NCBI GenBank assembly: GCA_963814975.1
Contig: CAWFFB010000026.1
Coordinates: forward strand, 62,001-126,000
Length of the DNA: 64,000 bases
Origin: CAVUXJ01 sp963814975
Lineage (GTDB): Bacteria > Acidobacteriota > Vicinamibacteria > Vicinamibacterales > CAVVIG01
Direction of reading: 5' to 3'
Shown: in pieces, positions 30,002-38,539 of the stretch
Numbering within the stretch: position 1 is the first letter of the stretch
Layout: each line of letters opens with the position of its first letter
Program-made: the position numbers and the translations under genes
The notes under the pieces: model-generated
Told to the model about the DNA's origin: nothing
Database searches by the model: none
What the model saw: the letters and a program-made list of their open reading frames with translations, nothing else

Positions 30002-30323
30002 GTCCTCCTGCACGCGCGGACGCCCGACTGAGAGCGCTGTGTTGAACGTATCTACCGATGAGAGCGCGCCGGTAACGTATTCGCGGGTACGGAGGTACTC
30101 GCGGGTATGAAGGCGGGTATGAAGCGGCTGGGTACTGAAAGTAATCAGCGCGTCGACGGGTATGAAAATCGAGCGCTACAACGAAATCACGGAGCGTATA
30201 TCATGGGCCTCGCGCCGGACGCAAGCCTCAAAGAGCGCGATCGACACGCAAAACACGCGGCCGGGAAGCTCGTGCCCAAATTTCCGGATCGGGTCCGGAA
30301 TCTTGTCTCGTCTCGACTGGCAG

Positions 30324-30352
30324 GTGACGCAGGTTGACGGCATAGGTATAGT
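30324..30352 (+). promoter_or_regulatory. Promoter of exported-family gene at 30387
   Basis: GTGACG (30324-30329), 17 bases, TATAGT (30347-30352) resembles a sigma70 promoter. The stretch from TATAGT to the start codon (GGTATAGTGGTC, GGTTTGAATCTGG, then AGGAGGG) is almost the same before the paralogue at 32523, with the same 34-base distance to ATG. Confidence 0.55.
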
Positions 30353-30386
30353 GGTCGGGTTTGAATCTGGACGAGGAGGGTTTCGG

Positions 30387-31193
30387 ATGAAAAGATTGCT
30401 CGTGGCCTCGCTGGTGATGTTCATTGCAGCCATCGCCGCGCTCACGCTGATCCGGCGGGGCGCGACTCAGCCCTCATCAGTTGCGCGCACCGGCCTCTTC
30501 GCTGCCTCGGACACCGGACGGCCGGCCCAATTTGAATGGCGTGTGGCAGGTGCTCAACACGGCGTCGTGGGACATTCAGGATCATCATGCGCAACTGGAC
30601 GTGCCGCCCGGGCAGGGCATTGTCGAGGGCAATGAAATCCCGTATCGGCCGGAGGCGCTCGCACGAAAGCAGGAAAACTTCAAGAACCGCGCCACAGCGG
30701 ATCCCGTGAGAGCACGAGGTCTCCTGCCCGGCGTGCCGCGGGTCATGTACCTGCCGTTCCCGTTTCAGATTACTCAAACCCCCAAGTACGTCTCGGTCGT
30801 CTCGGAGTATGCACGCACCATGCGGATTATCTATACCGACGGGACCCAGCATCCCCCGGACACATCGATTTCTGGATGGGGGATTCGCGCGGCCGTTGGG
30901 AGGGGGACACGCTGGTCGTCGACTCCATTCATTTCAACGACGAGACGTGGTTCGACCATGCCGGCAATTTCCATAGCGAGGCCCTGCACCTGGTCGAACG
31001 CTTCACCCTCGCCGGTCCGGACCACATCAGCTACGAAGTCATGGTCGAAGATCCGAAGGTGTTCACGCAACCCTGGAAGATGAGCATGCCGCTGTACCGC
31101 CGGAAGGAACCGAACGTCCGCATCCTGGAGTACGAGGCCGGTGGTCTGCTCGACGAGGAATCCGAGAGACAAGCGGACGAGAAGAAGAAGTAA
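30387..31193 (+). pseudogene. Exported TPDG-family protein, short type (copy 4), two frameshifts
   Basis: ATG 30387 with GAGGAGGG upstream starts a signal anchor (MKRLLVASLVMFIAAIAAL). The family motifs follow in three frames: SSLPRTPDGRPNLNGVWQVL, LPGVPRVMYLPFPFQITQT, then GDSRGRWEGDTLVVDSIHFN, HSEALHLVERFTL and EDPKVFTQPWKMSMP. An extra base near 30478 and a missing base near 30862 separate them; total length (807 bases) still equals 268 residues, as expected for the subtype. Function unknown. It converges on a long-type paralogue across heptad repeats. Confidence 0.75.
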
Positions 31194-31217
31194 CGGAGAA
31201 AGTCAAGGCTCAATTCC

Positions 31218-31265
31218 AAGTCTCAATCGCTTGAGACTTGAGACTTGAGACCTGAGACTTGAACG
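31218..31265. repeat. Heptad repeats TTGAGAC with fold-back, between convergent genes
   Basis: Units TTGAGAC at 31231, 31238 and 31245, CTGAGAC at 31252 and TTGAACG at 31259 follow each other every 7 bases. AAGTCTCAA (31218-31226) pairs with TTGAGACTT (31231-31239) over a TCGC tetraloop, a 9-bp perfect stem. The block fills the gap between convergent 3' ends and ends one base before the minus-strand gene. Confidence 0.8.
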
Positions 31266-32213
31266 TCAGCGAGGACGTAAAGCTGGTAGGTTGTTCCCGC
31301 GGTAGAACCGGTAGCCAAGCCTGCGAAAGATAGGCACGTCACGTTCTCCTTCCCTGCAGGCCTCTTCCAGGAACTCGAACTCGGGGTCCGTCTCCCGCAC
31401 CATCGGCCACACGATCTTCCAGGGTTTGGTGTAGGTCTTCGGGTCGTCGATGGTCCCTTCGAAGTGGATCGTGTTCGGATCGATCATCGTCATGCGTTCG
31501 ATGACGTGCGTGGCATCCGAATAGAAATTCCCCGAGTCGTCGAGCCAGTTGTAGCCGTTGAGATTGGTCACGTCGACGACGAGGGTATTTCCCTCCCAGC
31601 GGCCAACCGAGTCCCCGTTCGTCAGCTTGATGTTCTTGCCGATGTGCGGACGGCCGTCTGTCGGAATGACGCGATAGACGCCTTGATCCTCGAAGAGGAA
31701 CGTGATCGGAGTTCTCACCCGGGGGCTGAAGGATCAGGCTCAGGCCGGACACCACGCGGGGCACCCCGGCCGACCCACACGCCGTGCGCGGGTCGATGTA
31801 CTTCTTGAAGTTCTCCCCTTTTCTGCCGATCGCGGCGGCCCACGGCTGATAGGGAAGCTTTCTGTCCGGCGGATCCACGAGCATGCCGGCGGTTACCTGC
31901 CACGGCATGATGGGGCTGCGCGTGAGGGGTTCATCTTCGGTGATCGGCCTCGACCGAGAAATTGTTCTTGGTCTCGCGACCGTGCCAGTATCCTTGAAAA
32001 TCCGGCTTCCCGTCAGGCGTGCGTGGCGGATTGAAGCTTTTGGCTTTTTCCAGCGCGCACAGATGAAACGCCAGATTCTCGGTCGGACAGCCGCCGTAGT
32101 TGGTTGGTGCCGGCTTCTCGCCCCCCTTGACCGGCCGCGGGGATCGACACCAACGACCAGCCTGCCCACGTCACCGCCAGAGCCATCGTTGAACGAGGAA
32201 GCCGATTTCTCAT
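31266..32213 (-). pseudogene. Exported TPDG-family protein, long type (copy 5), three frameshifts
   Basis: ATG 32213 (GGAAGG upstream) opens a signal peptide (MRNRLPRSTMALAVTWAGW). Restored order: GGCPTENLAFHLCALEKAKS, NPPRTPDGKPDFQGYWHG, LVDPPDRKLPYQPWAAAIGR, KKYIDPRTAC, GRWEGNTLVVDVTNLNGYNW, ERMTMIDPNTIHFEGTIDDP and the C-terminal EACREGERDVPIFRRLGYRF. Extra bases near 32125 (a run of six C), 31950 and 31722 (a run of five G) break it; two fall in homopolymers. Corrected length is about 314 residues. Divergent from the 32523 copy across a shared promoter region. Confidence 0.75.
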
Positions 32214-32522
32214 ATGAGAGCCTTCCGTCTCTCGAACCACTTCTTCTTCCAGTGTTGCCAGCCCTGCGCGGCTTCGGGCCGTCGAGCCCATCCCGCCCGG
32301 GCAGTATACGACGATTCCTTAGCCTTTTTGCACTTCCCATCCGTTGCGGGCGTCTGACGCCAATGTGTGCGTCGTTTAACGTTTGGTATTTCAGTTGTCG
32401 GTCGTCCCAGGTGGAGGATAGCCGGAACTGCGGTCTTTTGGGTTGTCGTCAGTCACCCTCATCCAGGACAGGTCCGTTTAGGTATAGTGGTCCGGTTTGA
32501 ATCTGGAGCAGGAGGGTTTCGG
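32214..32522. promoter_or_regulatory. Divergent promoter region between long and short exported-family genes
   Basis: No gene seen. Minus strand: TATACT (complement of 32303-32308), about 90 bases before the long-type start, inside a block (GGGCAGTATACGACGAT and CCTTTTTGC) that recurs at 36424-36456. Plus strand: TATAGT (32483-32488), 34 bases before the ATG at 32523, as at 30347. Confidence 0.55.
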
Positions 32523-33333
32523 ATGAGAAGATGGCTCCTGGCTTTGCTGGTGACGGTCATCGCAGCCATCGCCGCGCTCATGCTGATCCGGGTCGCGAGT
32601 CAGCCGGCGTCGCCGCCCCAGACATCGGTTTCGTCGCTGCCGCGAACACCGGATGGCCGGCCGAACTTGAACGGGGTTTGGCAGGTGCTGACCACCGCCT
32701 CGTGGGACATCCAGGATCATCCCGCGCAAAAGGGCGTGCCGGCCGGCCAAGGGAGTGGTCGAAGGGAATGAAATCCCGTATCAGCCGTGGGCGCTCGCGA
32801 AGAAACAGGAGAACTTCAAGAATCGCCTGACCGCCGACCTGGTCGAAGCGCGAGGTTTCCTGCCCGGCGTGCCCCGCATCATGTACATGCCGTTGCCGTT
32901 TCAGATCGTTCAGACGCCCAAGTACGTCACGATGGTTTACGAGTACGGCCATGCCGTGCGGGTCATCTACACGGACGGGACCAAGCATCCCGAGGGCCCC
33001 ATCGAGTTCTGGCTGGGGGACTCGCGCGGTCGTTGGGAAGGGGAGACGCTGGTCAGCGACGTCGTCCATTTCAACGCCGAGACCTGGTTTGACAAGGCGG
33101 GCAATTTCCATAGCGAGGCCCTGCACCTGGTCGAACGCTTTACGCTTGTCGGCCCCGACCACATCAACTACGAGGTCACGGTTGAGGACCCGAAGGTGTT
33201 CACGAGACCGTGGAAAATGAGCATGCCGCTCTACCGTCGCAAGGAGCCCAATGTGCGCATCCTTGAATACGAGGCCGGCGCGCTGATGGAAGAAGACGCC
33301 GAGAAACCCGAGGAGCAGATCAAGACGCCGTGA
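32523..33333 (+). pseudogene. Exported TPDG-family protein, short type (copy 6), one frameshift
   Basis: ATG 32523 with AGGAGG upstream; signal anchor MRRWLLALLVTVIAAIAALM. Nearly identical in plan to the 30387 copy: SSLPRTPDGRPNLNGVWQVL, DIQDHPAQKGVPAGQG, LPGVPRIMYMPLPFQIVQT, GDSRGRWEGETLVSDVVHFN, HSEALHLVERFTL, EDPKVFTRPWKMSMP, acidic tail EEDAEKPEEQ. One extra base near 32753 (caagggagtgg) ends the first frame early; the second frame is complete to 33333. Corrected length is 269 residues. Function unknown. Confidence 0.78.
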
Positions 33334-33343
33334 GTGGAAGTCT

Positions 33344-33450
33344 CATTCCCAGGTCTCGAGTCCGGACGATCTATCTGGGTACTATATTTCCGGACTGAAC
33401 CGTCTCGCGTGTCGAGGTCTTGAAGTCGGGACCGATTGAGACTTGAGAGC
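33344..33450. repeat. Degenerate heptad/inverted repeat region between convergent genes
   Basis: Degenerate units (AAGTCTC, GGTCTCG, TTGAGAC) surround an inverted pair AGTCCGGA (33359-33366) and TCCGGACT (33389-33396). Same position (convergent 3' ends) and similar words (GAGACTTGAGA) as 31218-31265, but more diverged. No gene seen in 33334-33471. Confidence 0.5.
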
Positions 33451-33471
33451 GTCAAGCGCTCGCGGACGATG

Positions 33472-34414
33472 CTATCGCGATTTCCACGGTTCGCCAAAAT
33501 AGAACCTGTAGCCGCCCTTGAGAAACCTCGGCACGTCACGTTCCCCCTCCCAGCATGCCTCTTCGAGGAACTGAAACCCTGGCTCCTTCTCCCGCATGAG
33601 CGGCCAGGCCATCTTCCAGGTTCTCGTATACGCCTTGGGGTCCTCGAAGACAATTTCGTAGTGGATCGTGTCCGCATCAATGAAAGTCAGGCGCTCGACC
33701 AGGTGCGCGGCGTCAGTGTAGAAGTTTCCTGAGTCGTCCAGCCAGTTGTGGCCGTTGAGGTTGGTCACGTCGACCACCAGGGTCTTCCCATCCCAGCGGC
33801 CGATCGCATCTCCGTGAAACGTCTTGATGCTGCTTCCGAGGTGCGGCTGGCCGTTGGTGGCGATGACGCGGTAGGCGTGGTGATCCTCGACGAGCACGGC
33901 AATGTAGTCCTTGTGTTGGACTATCTGAAAATCGTAATGCATGACGCGGGACACTCCGCCCAGAAGTACAAGCGGTGCGCGGATCGATGTATTTGGTGAA
34001 GTTCAGCTTCTTCCTGCCGATCTCGGCTGCCCACGGCTGATACGGAATCTTGCCGTCCGGCGGATCCACGATCAGCGGCGGTCCTGGCTCCCACGTCATG
34101 ATCGGTCTTTTCGTCTCGGGATCGGATTCGAGGACGCCCTCGAGGGAGTAGTCGACGGCGTCAGTCGTAGGGGAACCCTGCCAGTACCCCTGCAGGTCGG
34201 GCTTCCCATCCGGAGTACGTGGGGGCTCGAATGTTGCCGCCTTTTGCAGCGCACACTTGTGGAAGGCCACGGGATTCTCGGTCGGACAGCCGCCGATGGT
34301 GGTCACCTTTGCCCCTTCGCCGGTTTGGGCGACAACAACCGGTTCCGGGTCGAGCGACAACGCAGCCATCCCGATCGCCACCGCCGACACCGTACCGAGC
34401 AATCGACTTCTCAC
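33472..34414 (-). pseudogene. Exported TPDG-family protein, long type (copy 7), one frameshift
   Basis: GTG 34414 preceded by GGAGGTGAGGG. Signal peptide, then GGCPTENPVAFHKCALQKAA, EPPRTPDGKPDLQGYWQG, IVDPPDGKIPYQPWAAEIGR, KYIDPRTAC in the first frame; MHYDFQIVQHKDYIAVLVED, GRWDGKTLVVDVTNLNGHNW, EDPKAYTRTWKMAWP and EACWEGERDVPRF in the second. One extra base near 33962 joins them. Corrected length is 313 residues. Function unknown; 76 bases upstream, on the same strand, lies the end of short-type copy 8. Confidence 0.78.
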
Positions 34415-34490
34415 CCCTCACCTCCTGCCGGCACGCGATTGTTGATTCATCTGTCTCCGCCGCTCTCACTCACCAGAGCGCCCTCGGGCA

Positions 34491-35276
34491 TCACTTTTTC
34501 GGCTGCAATTCTTCTTGAAGAAAACTGAAGCAAGGGTACTCGAGGAGTCGAACGTGGGGCTCCTTGCGACGATACAGCGGCATGCTCATCTTCCAGGGTC
34601 TCGTGAACACCTTTGGATCTTCAATCGTGACCTCGTAGTTGATGTGGTCCGGGCCCATCAGCGTATACCGCTCGACGACATGCAACGCTTCGCTATGGAA
34701 ATTGCCCGCCCGATCGAACCAGGTCTGGTCGGACAAATGGATCGTATCGACGACCAGCGTCTCCCCTTCCCAGCGACCGCGTGAGTCGCCCATCCAGAAC
34801 GAATCGATCGCGCCCGGAAGATGCTGGCTCCCGTCCGTATAGATGGTGCGATTCGTCTGGACGTATTCGTAGAGCATCGCGACGTGTTTGGGAGTCTGGA
34901 TAATCTGAAATGGGTAGGGCATGTACGTGACCCGCGGCACGCCGGGGAGGAAGCACTTCGCTTCCACCGGGTCGGCGGTCAGGCGGTTCTTGAAGTTCTC
35001 TTGCTTCTTGGCAAGCGCCCAGGGCTGATACGGAATGTCGTTGCCCTCCACAACCCCTTGCCCGGCGGGCACGCCCTTCTGCGCCACATGATCCTGGATG
35101 TCCCACGCGGCCGTGTTCACAGCCTGCCAGATCCCCGTCAGGTCGGGCCTGCCCTCCGGCGTGCGTGGTAGAGAAGTTTGAGCAGCCGTCTCGGCAGGGC
35201 CCGGGGGCGCCTGACAGGCTAGAGCGGCCACAACGGCAGCCGCGACAAACGGCAAACCGATAAACCTGTGCGTCAT
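34491..35276 (-). CDS. Exported TPDG-family protein, short type (copy 8), intact
   Basis: 261 residues from ATG 35276 (the open frame extends upstream but encodes a shadow of the neighbouring gene). The N-terminus MTHRFIGLPFVAAAVVAALAC suggests a signal peptide with a possible lipobox cysteine. Motifs: SLPRTPEGRPDLTGIWQAVN, DIQDHVAQKGVPAGQG, LPGVPRVTYMPYPFQIIQT, GDSRGRWEGETLVVDTIHLS, HSEALHVVERYTL, EDPKVFTRPWKMSMP. Intact, so the cluster is not wholly decayed. Co-oriented with long-type genes on both sides. Confidence 0.83.
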   Translation of the reverse strand: MTHRFIGLPFVAAAVVAALACQAPPGPAETAAQTSLPRTPEGRPDLTGIWQAVNTAAWDIQDHVAQKGVPAGQGVVEGNDIPYQPWALAKKQENFKNRLTADPVEAKCFLPGVPRVTYMPYPFQIIQTPKHVAMLYEYVQTNRTIYTDGSQHLPGAIDSFWMGDSRGRWEGETLVVDTIHLSDQTWFDRAGNFHSEALHVVERYTLMGPDHINYEVTIEDPKVFTRPWKMSMPLYRRKEPHVRLLEYPCFSFLQEELQPKK

Positions 35277-35365
35277 CTGTTCGGATTCCAAGCGCGCTTC
35301 CTCATTGGTCGATCGCTGTGGGACGCGATTCACCCCTATGTGCTGGCGGGTCGTTCCTGATGGCT

Positions 35366-36321
35366 CTAGTTGGCCGGGCGTTCTCGCGATGATCGCCAGG
35401 ACTGTCCGAAATACGTCCTGTAGCCCTGTGAACGAAAACGGACCAGGTCCCGTTCTCCTTCCCAGCAGGCCTCTTCGATGAGCTCGAGCCCCGGTGTCTT
35501 GTCGCGGGTGATGGGCCACGACATCTTCCACGGTCGCGTATACACCGTCGGATCCTCGATCGTGACCTCGTAGTGCATCGTATCCGGGTCGATCATCGTC
35601 CAGCGATCGACCACATGCGCCGCGTCGGTATAGAAATTCCCCAAGTCGTCGAGCCAGGTGTAGCCGTTGAAATTGGTCACGTCGACGACGAGCGTATTGC
35701 CTTCCCAGCGGCCAACCGCGTCGCCCTTCCAGAGCTTGAGGTCCTTTCCAAGATGCGGACGCGTCCCCATATGGATGACGCGATAGGCGTGGACCTCTTC
35801 CATGAGCCACAACACCGTGTCTCCGCCCGGGGGCTGCAGGAGCTGATGAAACGGCGACACCTGGACATCGCGCGGCGGACTGTACGGACGACAGCTCGAG
35901 GTCGGGTCGATATACTTTGAGAAGTTCACGCCCTTCCGGCCGACCTTGGCCGCCCACGGCTGATAAGGAATCTTTCTGTCCGGAGGTTCCACGATCATGC
36001 CCGGCCCGATGGGCCACGGCTGCACCTTGTTGCGCGCCTCGGGCTCGGATTCGTCGACTCCCTCGACGGAGAACCCGTGGGTCAGTTGGTCCCGCCAGTA
36101 TCCCTGCAGATCGGGAACGCCGTCCGGCGTGCGTGGCGGATTGAAGGTTTTCGCTTTATCCTGCGCACACGCATGAAATGCCAGCGTTTCTGCCGGGCAT
36201 CCTCCGAAGCTTGTCGGTTTGGCCGGTGCCTCTTGGCCTGGCGCGGGGATCGACGCCAGCGACCAGACCCGCCCACGTCACCCCCAGAACCATCGCTGAG
36301 ACCTAACAGCCGATTTCTCAT
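35366..36321 (-). pseudogene. Exported TPDG-family protein, long type (copy 9), frameshifted signal peptide
   Basis: ATG 36321 (AGAAGG upstream) begins MRNRLLGLS; two extra bases (near 36300 and 36262) break the signal peptide. Thereafter one frame reads GGCPAETLAFHACAQDKAKT, NPPRTPDGVPDLQGYWRDQL and, from 36025, a continuous 219-residue stretch with PPDRKIPYQPWAAKVGR, SKYIDPTSSC, GRWEGNTLVVDVTNFNGYTW, EDPTVYTRPWKMSWP and EACWEGERDLVRF. Corrected length is 317 residues. The start region and upstream block match the 31266-32213 copy, showing a recent duplication that included the promoter. Confidence 0.78.
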
Positions 36322-36427
36322 ATCAAGCCTTCTGCTACTCGATTTATGACGATTGTGCCAACAACAGTATGATGCGGCCCCTGCGCGGGTTTCGGCGTCC
36401 TGTCGAGCAGATCTGGCCGTCCCGGGC

Positions 36428-36433
36428 AGTATA
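36428..36433 (-). promoter_or_regulatory. Duplicated -10 element upstream of long-type copy 9
   Basis: On the minus strand this reads TATACT, about 105 bases before ATG 36321, inside a conserved block GGGCAGTATACGACGAT plus CCTTTTTGCRC also present at 32299-32335. No strong -35 box is evident. Confidence 0.45.
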
Positions 36434-36572
36434 CGACGATCTGTTGACCTTTTTGCGCTTTTCCCGGTCTCGTTCCGGGCATGGGTGGGACGCTCTTAAC
36501 TCAGGTCTGGCGTGGTTTCGCGTTTGTTGGTATCTTAATGAATGTCAGTAGCCAAACAGCGGAGGTATTCAG

Positions 36573-36995
36573 ATGAGAGCACGCTTGTTCGGGTTAGGTG
36601 TCGGCATGATCCTGGCCGCGACGATGCCAGTGCTTGCCCATCACTCATTCTCAGCGGAGTTCGACGCGAATAAGCCGGTCACCTTGAAGGGTACCCTCAC
36701 CAAGATGGAGTGGGTGAACCCGCACGGATGGATTCACGTCGACGTCAAGAGTCCGGACGGCAAGGTCGAGAAGTGGGCGATCGAGACCGGTTCTCCGAAC
36801 GCGTTGCTGAGACGAGGTCTTCGCAAGACCGATTTCCCGATCGGAGTCGAGCTCACCGTCCAGGGCTACCGCGCCAAGGATGGTTCGACCACGGCGAACG
36901 GTCGATCGGTGACCACCGCGGATGGCCGGAACTTCTTCACCGGCTCGTCGGGCGGCGACGTCCCGCAGGACAACGCTGAAAAAGGGAAGAAATAG
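36573..36995 (+). CDS. DUF6152 family exported protein (1)
   Basis: 140 residues, GGAGG 8 bases before ATG 36573, signal peptide to about residue 22. The mature protein begins HHSFSAEFDANKPVTLKGTL, then MEWVNPHGWIHVDVK, KWAIETGSPNALLRRG and LTVQGYRAKDGS, the hallmarks of the DUF6152 family: an exported beta-rich domain with conserved His-His and WxNPH. Function unknown. In this window DUF6152 genes sit beside the TPDG-family cluster and beside an oxidoreductase (56846). Transcribed divergently from long-type copy 9. Confidence 0.85.
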   Translation: MRARLFGLGVGMILAATMPVLAHHSFSAEFDANKPVTLKGTLTKMEWVNPHGWIHVDVKSPDGKVEKWAIETGSPNALLRRGLRKTDFPIGVELTVQGYRAKDGSTTANGRSVTTADGRNFFTGSSGGDVPQDNAEKGKK

Positions 36996-37076
36996 CCGCA
37001 CCGCGCCACTCGGCGTCGGGTAACAGCGGGGCCGCTGTCACGGCGGCCCCCTGTCCCGATGCGTGATCCCTGCTCG

Positions 37077-37565
37077 TTACTGCTTTTTACCGCCCATCTG
37101 CACACCGATGCCGTCCGGATCGGTGACGTGGAAACCGTTGTCGTTCGAGGTCATCTTCAACCCGCGACGCTTCAGCTCGGCTTCCATAGCCGGCCTGACA
37201 CTCTTATCGGCGTCCCAATTTTCGAGTGAGTACGCGATGTGATCGATTCCCATTTTGCCACCAGGCCGGCTGCTGGCAGTGCGGGCGATGAGGATGTTGG
37301 GCCCGAATTCCAGGCGGCACTGTGATTTGCCGTTGTCGTCCGTGACCTTCATCCCGAACAGACCTGAATAGAAATCACGCGTCTTGGTATAGTCGGCGAC
37401 CTGCATCGAAACGTGGTTGATGTAGGTAGCTTTCGGCGTGGCGGCCTCCAAAGTGCTTGCCGTGGACGCCGCCGTCGCCGCGAGCGCCAGCGTCTGAATG
37501 AGCTGCCGACGCGTCATCTTTCCGTGCTCGAAGTCCTGCAGCAGCTTGCCGATGATCTGTTCCAT
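37077..37565 (-). CDS. Exported VOC-family protein with Tat-like signal
   Basis: 162 residues from ATG 37565 (AGGAGG 8 bases upstream; the open frame to 37634 lacks one). The N-terminus MEQIIGKLLQDFEHGKMTRRQ carries a twin-arginine-like TRRQLIQTLALAA segment. The VOC (glyoxalase/dioxygenase-like) fold follows: INHVSMQVADYTKTRDFYSG, FGMKV, GIDHIAYSLEN and DPDGIGVQMGG. His and Glu positions typical of metal binding are partly present. Reaction unknown. Confidence 0.82.
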   Translation of the reverse strand: MEQIIGKLLQDFEHGKMTRRQLIQTLALAATAASTASTLEAATPKATYINHVSMQVADYTKTRDFYSGLFGMKVTDDNGKSQCRLEFGPNILIARTASSRPGGKMGIDHIAYSLENWDADKSVRPAMEAELKRRGLKMTSNDNGFHVTDPDGIGVQMGGKKQ

Positions 37566-37679
37566 GTGCTCGTCCTCCTGATAACCGGGATAACTGTTGG
37601 CCGTCTGGAAACGGGCCAATCCTACACCCGGCACGCTGGCCGCGGCCCAAATCTTTTAAGATACTTACGGGGTACAGAG

Positions 37680-38423
37680 ATGACATGGATCGGCAGAATG
37701 GCGTGCATTCGGAGGGCGGGCGTTCTCGCCGGCGCGGTCCTCCTCGTGGCCTGCAGCCAGACCAACGAGGCCCAGATCCCCGCGGACAAAGCGCCGTCGG
37801 CAAGTCCACAGGGTGTTCCTCAGTCTCTTTCGATGGGTGGCGCCAAATCCGTGATGACGTTCTTCGTCACCAGCAGGGGAAGCGGGAAGGGCGGCGACCT
37901 TGGCGGGTTGGCTGGAGCCGATGCCCACTGCCTGGCTCTCGCGAAAGCCGAGGGGGCGGGGGACCACACGTGGCGAGCCTATCTCAGCACGGTCGGGTCA
38001 CAAACGGAGCCGGCGGTCAACGCTCGGGACCGGATCGGCAAGGGTCCCTGGTACAACGCTGAGGGCACGCTGATCGCGGCCGACCTCGCACAGCTTCACG
38101 GCGCCGAAACCCCGATCACCAAGGAGACGGCCGTCACCGAACGGCTCGATCCGATCAACGGGGTGGGCGACACGCCCAACAGGCACGATATCCTCACCGG
38201 CTCGCAACCCGACGGCACCGCCTTTCGCGGCAATGAGGATTTGACGTGCCTGAACTGGACGTCGAGTGGGACCGGTCGCGCCCAGGTCGGGCATCACGAT
38301 CGGAAAGGCCTGGGGCAGGGCGTGAATTCGTGGAACTCAGTGCACCCTTCGCGCGGGTGCAGCCAGGAGGACCTGCAAAGCACAGGCGGCGCCGGGCTGT
38401 TTTATTGCTTCGGGGTTGACTGA
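37680..38423 (+). CDS. Lipoprotein with endostatin/C-type-lectin-like domain
   Basis: 247 residues from ATG 37680. Signal peptide with lipobox (VLLVAC, Cys near residue 25). The mature part has FFVTSRGSGKGGDLGGLAGA followed by DAHCLALA, RAYLSTVG, a GPWYN motif, DILTGSQPDG, CLNWTS and a terminal YCFGVD. The FVTS-GGLAGAD-C pattern and paired cysteines match the endostatin/lectin-like fold also found in Leptospira surface lipoproteins. A ligand-binding surface protein is likely; the ligand is unknown. Confidence 0.72.
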   Translation: MTWIGRMACIRRAGVLAGAVLLVACSQTNEAQIPADKAPSASPQGVPQSLSMGGAKSVMTFFVTSRGSGKGGDLGGLAGADAHCLALAKAEGAGDHTWRAYLSTVGSQTEPAVNARDRIGKGPWYNAEGTLIAADLAQLHGAETPITKETAVTERLDPINGVGDTPNRHDILTGSQPDGTAFRGNEDLTCLNWTSSGTGRAQVGHHDRKGLGQGVNSWNSVHPSRGCSQEDLQSTGGAGLFYCFGVD

Positions 38424-38539
38424 GGGTCCGCGACCACGAAGCAACCCGCAGGCAGCGCGCGCTGGGTGAAGGCTCAGCCTCACATCCAGCGACCAGCCCT
38501 CTCGAACAATCCGCTCACCGACCGCCTTGGGTCCCTCGA

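Larger units (their letters stand above)
29933..30386. promoter_or_regulatory. Divergent regulatory region between receptor C and exported-family gene
   Basis: No gene seen. On the minus strand it carries the conserved leader (29965-30001), the block TACGGAGGTACTCGCGGG (30088-30105) shared with receptor B, a direct repeat of GGCGGGTATGAA, and near 30186 the pattern TTGCGT, an 18-base gap, then TATACG. On the plus strand it carries the promoter of the 30387 gene. Confidence 0.55.

Noticed and set aside
30162..30386. A gene upstream of the 30387 exported protein in the same frame
   Set aside because: No ribosome site or recognisable sequence; the stretch is part of the conserved receptor C upstream region, and the real start has GAGGAGGG at the right distance.
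36573..36995. A copper-binding or c-type cytochrome role for DUF6152 because of the HH motif
   Set aside because: Only two adjacent His are conserved, with no Cys/Met set; the sequence does not support a metal assignment.
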